Shown piece by piece: positions 58,849 through 64,000 of a stretch of 64,000 nucleotides of DNA. Below the pieces are notes generated by a model. It saw only the letters and a list, made by a program, of their open reading frames with translations. It was not told where the DNA came from and made no database searches. Both the position numbers and the translations under genes were made by a program. Each line of letters starts with the position of its first letter. Position 1 is the first letter of the stretch. This DNA comes from Bacteroidota bacterium. GTDB taxonomy: Bacteria > Bacteroidota > Rhodothermia > Rhodothermales > Rubricoccaceae. The stretch lies in assembly GCA_039821555.1 (NCBI GenBank), contig JBCBNX010000011.1:40876-104875 (forward strand), written 5' to 3'.

Positions 58849-59676
58849 ATGAACCGCCTCCTTTCCTGTCTCCTGCTTGCGGGCCTCATGCTCGCTGGAC
58901 CCGCCTGGGCCCAGCCCTCCGGCGCCGATGTCATCCAGCGCACCATCGACCGCTACGCAGACCGCATGGCGAACATCGACAACTATGCCGTCACGCAGAC
59001 CATGTCGATGATGAACATGTCCTTGACGACCTACTACGAGCGCGATCCCGACGGCGGCCCGCTCGCCTACACGGCCACGACCTACGTGAACGGCCAGCCG
59101 AACATGGGCGACGGCGGCGACATGGACGACCCCTACGCGGTGCTCGCCTGCATGAAGGAGCAGGCCACCTACGCCGGCACCGAAACCATCGACGGCGAGG
59201 ACACCATCATCGTGCGCATCGATGACATGGGCGCGTGCGCCGAGGAGATGGGCATGTCTGGGCAGCCCGGCATGGACGACGGCGAACTGGAGAGCGGCAC
59301 GATGTACATCGACCGCGACGACTACGTCCTCCGCCGCATGGTCATGGACGGCACGCTCAACGCCGACGGCCGCTCTGCCGAGTTCAGCACCACCATGACG
59401 ATGTCGGACTACCGCACGACGGACGGCCTGCTCCACCCCTGGCTCACCGAGATGGTCATGACGGGCATGGACGCGATGATGGGCGGCGAGGACGGCGGGG
59501 ACCTCCAGTCGCAGATCGCCGAAATGCGCGCTCAGATGGAAGAGATTCCGGAGTCGATGCGCAGCATGATCGAGGACCAGATCAAGATGCTGGAAGACTC
59601 GATGCAGGGCGACGGCATGACGGTGACGATGACCGTGACGGACGTGACCGTCAACCAGGGCCCGCCAACCGAGTAG
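58849..59676 (+). CDS. Met-rich secreted protein, function unknown
   Basis: 275 aa with a signal peptide ending GPAWAQ. Residues from about 25 (GADVIQRTIDRYADRMANIDNYAVTQ) look like the start of a LolA/LppX-type lipoprotein-handling fold, and YIDRDDYVLRRMVMDGTL supports that. Methionine is remarkably frequent (MSMMNMSL, TTMTMSDY, MVMTGMDAMMGG, MSGQPGMDD). Such density can mean copper binding or methionine-based oxidation buffering; here it is only a composition observation. A strong terminator follows. Confidence 0.75.
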   Translation: MNRLLSCLLLAGLMLAGPAWAQPSGADVIQRTIDRYADRMANIDNYAVTQTMSMMNMSLTTYYERDPDGGPLAYTATTYVNGQPNMGDGGDMDDPYAVLACMKEQATYAGTETIDGEDTIIVRIDDMGACAEEMGMSGQPGMDDGELESGTMYIDRDDYVLRRMVMDGTLNADGRSAEFSTTMTMSDYRTTDGLLHPWLTEMVMTGMDAMMGGEDGGDLQSQIAEMRAQMEEIPESMRSMIEDQIKMLEDSMQGDGMTVTMTVTDVTVNQGPPTE

Positions 59677-59698
59677 ACCCCACGCTTCTTCGAAAAGC

Positions 59699-59738
59699 AG
59701 CGAGGCCGCCCCTACCGGACGGCCTCGCTTTGTCTTTT
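59699..59738 (+). terminator. Factor-independent terminator after the Met-rich protein gene
   Basis: AGCGAGGCCG (59699-59708) pairs perfectly with CGGCCTCGCT (59720-59729), 11-nt loop, followed by TTGTCTTTT. It lies 22 bp after the stop codon. Confidence 0.85.
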
Positions 59739-59791
59739 CGTCGCTGCGTTTTCCCGTGACTGCGTCCCACGCTGGATGCAGATGACGTCGG

Positions 59792-61270
59792 CTAGCGCAC
59801 GACGGTCACGCGCTGCGTCTCCCGCGCGCCCTCGCTCACGATCTCGACGACGTAGACACCGCCTGCCAGCCCTGTCGCATCGAAGCGCGCCTCGACGCTC
59901 ACGTCGGCCGCGGGTGTGCCGTCGTAGAGCGTCTGCACGGGACGCCCGAGGAGGTCATAGACCACGACGCGCACGGGCACAGAGCGCGGCACAGCGAAGG
60001 CCACCGTCGCCTCCGTGCGGATCGGGTTCGGGTAGGTGTCGGTGAGCCACAGCGCGCCCACCACGCCGACCTCGACCTCGACCTCGGGCAGGACCTCGAA
60101 GCGCCCGTCGAAATCGAGCTGACGGAGGCGGAACGTGTAGGTGCCCGGCGCGAGGTCGGGGAGGCGGAACGCATAGGCCTGCGCCTCGCTCGTAGTGCCG
60201 GCGCCCGCCACGAAGTCGAGCGTCTCGAACGTGGACGCGCCCGAGGCCCGCGCCTCGATCTCGAAGCCGCTGTTGTTCGTCTCCGACGCCGTCGCCCACT
60301 GCAGCACCACGTCGGCGCCATCAACTTGAGCATCGAAGGACGTCAGCTCGACGGGAATCACCTGCGACCAGCCGAAGTCTTCGAGGAAGTTGAGCGCCAA
60401 GCCAGGGTCGTGGATGGCGCGCCCTGCCGTGAGCGCGTGCTTCATGAGCTCGTCCGGGTAGTCTGGCGTGTTGAAGTGCGAGTAGGTCGAGCCGGGCGCA
60501 TAGGTGGCCGGGGTGTAGAGCTGTTGCCGCCCGCCCGTCACACTGTCGATGAAGAGGTTCGTGTTGCCGCTCACCGTGCCGCCCGTCAGGATGGTGGCGA
60601 GATTGGACGAGGGGTTGGCGTAGGGTGGGTTTGCCAGGATGGACGCGTTGCCACCGTCCTCCACGAACAGGTCGAAGCCGTAGGGAAAGCCGCCGTTGTT
60701 GATGCAGCCCTGCCCCCCCGGGAAACTCGAGCAGCGCCCGGTGCCTGTGCCATCGCTGATGCCTGCCGACCCTGCGAAGCCAAGCCCGTGTCCGATCTCG
60801 TGCAACACCACCGTCACGAAGTCCTGCTCGCCCGCGGGCGTATTACCGTCGGTCCCGAAGTACCAATCCAGAAAAATGTTGGGCGTGCTGAAGATCGTGG
60901 TCATCTCCGCCGTGGTCCCGTTGAGGTCGGTACTTGCCAGCGCGTTGGCGAGCGCGATCTGGTAGAAGACGTTGGCCTGCGGAGCCCCCGAGAAGTCGCG
61001 GGCGAAGGCGTTGGCCGCCGAGCCACCAAGCGCACCGAATGGTAGCTGGTTCGACCAGCAGGCATCCACGACAACATCTACGGGCGTGTCAACCTGACCG
61101 TCCCAGATGGTGGTTGCGAAGACGAAGGCGTTTTGCGCTGCCGCAGGCCACGCGCGGCAAGCAAGACCAAAGGCGAAGTCTCCCGCGCCCAGGAAGTTGA
61201 CCGTGACGGTGCCCGACTGGCTCGTTCGGAACGCGCGAGCCGGCGGCGGCGGGATGGAGGCCGCGCCGGT
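59792..61270 (-). pseudogene. Body of a T9SS metzincin-type protease, cut off from its signal peptide by an in-frame TAA
   Basis: This is one continuous frame from just inside TAA 61273-61271 to the stop at 59792. It encodes the zinc-protease signature VTVVLHEIGHGLGFAGSAG, CINNGGFPYGFDLF, and a T9SS sorting domain (DTYPNP, VYDLLGRPVQTLYDG, ending RVTVVR). The first 67 codons (from ASIPPPARAFRTS on) align with its full-length neighbour at 61598-63250, so the homology begins upstream of any ATG. The usable starts are only a GTG at 61069. The signal peptide lies in frame on the other side of the TAA. The enzyme would therefore not be exported unless the stop is suppressed. Confidence 0.75.
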
Positions 61271-61477
61271 TTAGGGCAAGGCGGGCGTCCAGTGGTCCGG
61301 CCCGTCTGGGATATACACGTCGCCTGCTACGTCAGCAAGCGCCTCGTCGTCTGGAGCGTGGGAGTGCATCTCGCCACCGTGGGAGTGCATCCCGCCGTGC
61401 CGATGCGCTTGCGCGTAGGCTTCGGGGAGCGTGAAGGCGGCGAGCAGTAGGGCGGCTAGGAACGAAACAAAGCGCAT
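61271..61477 (-). CDS. N-terminal fragment of the interrupted metzincin protease (His-rich)
   Basis: 68 aa, ending at TAA 61273-61271, exactly in frame with the protease body that follows. It has a good signal peptide (FLAALLLAAFTLPEAYAQ) and then a His-rich segment (HRHGGMHSHGGEMHSHAPDDE) that could bind metal. Its paralogue has an equivalent short His-containing propeptide (PHGHKHAPG). Alone it would give a small secreted His-rich peptide. I read it as the start of the broken gene, but a genuine separate small gene cannot be ruled out. Confidence 0.55.
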   Translation of the reverse strand: MRFVSFLAALLLAAFTLPEAYAQAHRHGGMHSHGGEMHSHAPDDEALADVAGDVYIPDGPDHWTPALP

Positions 61478-61597
61478 GAGAGAGGGCGGCTAGGCGGGAA
61501 GGTAGGACACGCAACATCTGCATGTCTCGCAACATACCGCCCGGCCCGGTTGCGCACAACGGGGGTTTACCCGGGTGCTCGGCGCCCTGTGTGCCGA

Positions 61598-63250
61598 CTA
61601 GCGAACCACCGTCACGCGCTGCGTCTCGCGGAAGCGCTCGCCTGCGATCTCGATGACGTAGGGGCCGCTCGCTAGGCCGTGCCCGTTCACCTGCACCTCG
61701 ACCGGCGCGTTGGCCGTCGGCGTGCCCTCGTAGACCGTCTGCACGGCGCGACCAAGCAGGTCATAGAGCACGGCGCGAACGGGCTCGGCCTCCTGCACGG
61801 CGAAGGCAAGCGTGGCAGTGCCCGCGAAGGGGTTCGGGTAGGCGCTCGCCGCCCAGTGCGTGCCGACGACCTCAACGGTCACCTCGACCGCAGGGAAGAC
61901 CTCGAAGCCGCCGTCGAAGTCGACCTGGCGGAGGCGGAAGGCGTAGGTGCCGGGCGTGAGCGTGGCGGTGCGAAAGCTGTAGGCTTGTGCCTCGGCGGTC
62001 GTGCCGCGCCCCTGGACGAAGTCGAGCAGGGCGAAGTCGGCGGCGCCGGGCGTGCGCACCTGCACCTCGAAGCCGCTGTTGTTCGTCTCCGACGCCGTCG
62101 CCCAGTTGAGGATCACGTCCTCGCCCGCGCGGCTCACGTCGAACGCGACCAGCTCGACCGGGACCACCGACGCCCATCCGAGGTCTTCGAGGAGGTCGAG
62201 GGCGAGGCCCGGGTCGTGGACGGCCTGACCGTTGGGCAGCGACGGCTTCATGAGCTCACTCGGGTAGAGCGAGAGGTCGAAGTGCGAGTAGCTGGAGCCC
62301 CCCGCGTAGCTCGACGGCGTGTAGAGCCGCTGCGTGCCGATGGTCGAGCCGGTGAAGAAGACGCCGGTGCTGCTGCCGACCGTGCCGCCGGTGAGGATGG
62401 TCGCGAGGTCACCCGACGGGTTGGCGTAGGTGGCTGTGGTGAGGAGGCTCGTGCCGCTGCCGTCGTAGGCGTAGCGGTCGAAGGCATAGGGGATGGTGCT
62501 GCCGTTGTTGATGCAGCCCTGGCCCGCTGGCGCGGAGGAGCACCGCCCGGTGCCGTTGTTGATGCCCGCGCTGCCCGCGAAGCCGAGGCCGTGCCCGATC
62601 TCATGCATCACCACCGTCACGAAGTCATACTGCGCGAACGCCGGGCTGGCGTCGGTGCCGTAGTACCAGTCGGTGCGGTTGCCGTTGAAGACCGCATAGA
62701 TCTCTTCAGAGCCAGCGCCGTTGCGGTCGGTCTCGGAGAGCGCATTGGCCAGCGCAACGGGATACCAGGTGTTGGTGTAGGGCGCGTTGGTGAAGTTGCG
62801 GTAGTACGAGCGCGCGCCCGCCGCGCCGAGGGTGCCGGAAGAGAGGCTCGTCGTCCAGCATGCCTTGACCGTGATGTCTTCCGGCGAGTTGATCAGCCCG
62901 CCCCACACGTCGGCTGCATACTGGAAGGCAGTCTGTGCGTCCGTCGGCCAGCTCGCGCAGGCGTAGGCTCCGAAGAGCGTCGTACCGCTCGCCATGAAGT
63001 CGACGTTGAACGTGGCCGTTGCCTTTTCGCCGCGGGCCTTGAGAGCACGCTCAGGAGCCGGGATGGAGAGGGTCCCCTCGAACGGGGCCGCTGGGAGGAC
63101 ACAGAGTTGTCCCGGCGCGTGCTTGTGCCCATGCGGAGCCGCCGCCGCGAAGTCAAGCACATGGTCCTGCGCAAGCAGTGTTGGGACGCTGACGGCCAGC
63201 ACTGTGAGCAGGAGTGCGCACCGGAGCGCGCGATTCGTAGCGAGGGGCAT
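61598..63250 (-). CDS. Secreted metzincin-type metalloprotease with T9SS sorting domain
   Basis: 550 aa. A signal peptide ends near LLAQ and a His-containing propeptide follows. The catalytic zinc motif VVMHEIGHGLGFAGSAG matches HExxHxxGxxG, followed by NNGTGRC and a Cys-rich segment. The middle carries a T9SS-associated beta-sandwich (PVELVAFDVSRAGEDVILNWATASETNNSGFEV), and the end is a sorting domain (SAYPNPFAGTATLAFAV, VLYDLLGRAVQTVYEG, ending RVTVVR). It is secreted or surface-held and cleaves protein or peptide substrates. It is an intact paralogue of the neighbouring broken gene, lying 120 bp upstream of it on the same strand. Confidence 0.9.
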   Translation of the reverse strand: MPLATNRALRCALLLTVLAVSVPTLLAQDHVLDFAAAAPHGHKHAPGQLCVLPAAPFEGTLSIPAPERALKARGEKATATFNVDFMASGTTLFGAYACASWPTDAQTAFQYAADVWGGLINSPEDITVKACWTTSLSSGTLGAAGARSYYRNFTNAPYTNTWYPVALANALSETDRNGAGSEEIYAVFNGNRTDWYYGTDASPAFAQYDFVTVVMHEIGHGLGFAGSAGINNGTGRCSSAPAGQGCINNGSTIPYAFDRYAYDGSGTSLLTTATYANPSGDLATILTGGTVGSSTGVFFTGSTIGTQRLYTPSSYAGGSSYSHFDLSLYPSELMKPSLPNGQAVHDPGLALDLLEDLGWASVVPVELVAFDVSRAGEDVILNWATASETNNSGFEVQVRTPGAADFALLDFVQGRGTTAEAQAYSFRTATLTPGTYAFRLRQVDFDGGFEVFPAVEVTVEVVGTHWAASAYPNPFAGTATLAFAVQEAEPVRAVLYDLLGRAVQTVYEGTPTANAPVEVQVNGHGLASGPYVIEIAGERFRETQRVTVVR

Positions 63251-63364
63251 GAGGACGATGCAGGCGACGGCAAAATGGGTGAGACCTCGCCCTGGTCAAA
63301 GCATGTGCCTCCCCTCACGGCAACCACCTCCTCGCGTGGCCTTGACCCAGCCCCCCGGTTCGGT

Positions 63365-63381
63365 GGGCACCAATGGTGCCC
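63365..63381. promoter_or_regulatory. 17-bp palindrome upstream of the metzincin gene
   Basis: GGGCACC (63365-63371) and GGTGCCC (63375-63381) are perfect inverted repeats around AAT, about 115 bp before the protease ATG and 113 bp after the cupin stop. It may be a terminator stem of the cupin gene or an operator. Confidence 0.35.
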
Positions 63382-63494
63382 GAACGTTCCGCTATGGGCC
63401 TGCAATACCATTACCGGGTCCCACTGGAGGCCCTGCCGAACAGGGCACCTCTCTACTCGCCCGCGTTCGTACCGACTCGGTCAAGCGCACCGCA

Positions 63495-63854
63495 TCATTC
63501 CTCACGCCCGGCCGCATCCGGGCTGAACGCTGGCGCACAGACGGCCCAATACTCGCACGCGTCCGTCGCCGAGGGATTCGAGTAGCGCACGCGCTCGCCC
63601 GCCTCGCAGAGCACCGTCTCGCCCGGTCCCACGTCGAGGAAGCCGCCGTCGTGCTCCACGCGCATCGTGCCGCGTAGCACGATGGTGACCTCGTCGAAGG
63701 TCGGCGTCTGGACTGGCTCGCCCCAGGCAGGCGGCGCGACCATGTGCGCCACGCTCAGGCTTGCCGTGCCCGTGCGCACGCGCCCAACGTGCTCCTCGAT
63801 GAGCTTGCCGCCGGGGACAGGAATACGGGTCGGGTCGGAGATCTTGCGGGGCAT
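63495..63854 (-). CDS. Cupin domain protein
   Basis: 119 aa. A small single-domain cupin: FDEVTIVLRGTMRVEHDGGFLDVGPGETVLCEAGERVRYSN holds the two beta-barrel motifs, with His at VEHDGG and the usual ligand-lacking variation. It is closest in type to small metal-binding or sugar-binding cupins; the substrate is not evident. It is separate from the metzincin gene and the last gene before the right edge. Confidence 0.85.
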   Translation of the reverse strand: MPRKISDPTRIPVPGGKLIEEHVGRVRTGTASLSVAHMVAPPAWGEPVQTPTFDEVTIVLRGTMRVEHDGGFLDVGPGETVLCEAGERVRYSNPSATDACEYWAVCAPAFSPDAAGREE

Positions 63855-63907
63855 AGATAGCCAGGTCGGTGCGGTGAAGGACGAAGAACCGCAAGATCCT
63901 CAACGCG

Positions 63908-64000
63908 CTACGGTAGTGCCACAGCTACGGTAGTGCCACAGCTACGGTAGTGCCACAGCTACGGTAGTGCCACAGCTACGGTAGTGCCACAGCTACGGTA
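63908..64000. repeat. 17-bp tandem repeat at the right edge
   Basis: The unit CTACGGTAGTGCCACAG occurs exactly at 63908, 63925, 63942, 63959 and 63976, with a partial sixth from 63993 running out of the window. The copies are identical and there are no spacers, so it is a minisatellite rather than a CRISPR. The unit contains the palindrome CTACGGTAG. No ORF crosses it. Confidence 0.95.

Noticed and set aside
63908..64000. CRISPR array
   Set aside because: Units are 17 bp, directly adjacent and without spacers; no cas genes are seen.
1..64000. tRNA, rRNA or insertion-sequence genes
   Set aside because: No cloverleaf-like sequence, rRNA signature or transposase-like protein was recognised by reading either strand.

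Overview
The window is GC-rich, densely coded and unbroken by rRNA or tRNA genes. Several features point to a high-GC member of the Bacteroidota/Rhodothermota group (order Rhodothermales-like; inferred, not proven). There is a PorX-type regulator of the type IX secretion system (T9SS), and five large secreted proteins (one interrupted) end in a T9SS-type C-terminal sorting domain. Three small proteins end in a PIDGG-type membrane-anchor tail. Ribosome binding sites are mostly not recognisable, as is usual in this group.

Layout. 0-5.6 kb: small hypothetical ORFs, a truncated receptor-like protein, an acyl-CoA dehydrogenase, a DUF433/DUF5615-type toxin-antitoxin pair and an M3 metallopeptidase. 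5.8-10.2 kb: a low-GC restriction-modification cassette (HNH nuclease converging on a cytosine methyltransferase that carries its own HTH), followed by a superfamily-2 helicase. 10.2-14.9 kb: an AraC regulator flanked by two copies of a structured repeat, an FKBP lipoprotein, and a DUF779 + aldehyde dehydrogenase pair. 14.9-22.9 kb: housekeeping genes (TrkA, an RmlD-like reductase, CsbD, an OmpA lipoprotein, a HAD phosphatase, Rho, FolC, TsaE).

22.9-32.0 kb: the most distinctive block. It holds three repeats of a two-gene cassette, each a small PIDGG-tail protein followed by a large modular T9SS cargo. The cargos have unrelated N-terminal modules but a shared C-terminal half; a ferredoxin-NADP reductase sits between cassettes 2 and 3. 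32.5-34.4 kb: PorX and a small partner. 34.5-41.9 kb: an exopolysaccharide-type cluster (CapK-like ligase, glycosyltransferase, Wzx-like flippase, two membrane proteins, an asparagine-synthase-like protein). 42.0-45.9 kb: a response regulator and a propeller-type sensor kinase. 46.0-48.5 kb: a fused TOMM/YcaO cyclodehydratase preceded by a structured leader and a candidate small precursor.

48.8-57.2 kb: a deoxynucleoside kinase, an outer-membrane barrel and a run of short metabolic genes (flippase-like protein, HIT, Ogt, DapD, MgsA, DinB-like, VOC, 2TM). 57.4-63.9 kb: an OmpA protein, a Met-rich secreted protein, two paralogous T9SS metzincin proteases (one broken by an in-frame TAA) and a cupin. 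The right edge runs into a 17-bp tandem repeat.

Functionally, PorX plus the five T9SS cargos (including both proteases), the PIDGG-tail proteins and the polysaccharide cluster suggest a window heavily devoted to the cell surface. A RiPP-like locus and a restriction system form the accessory part.
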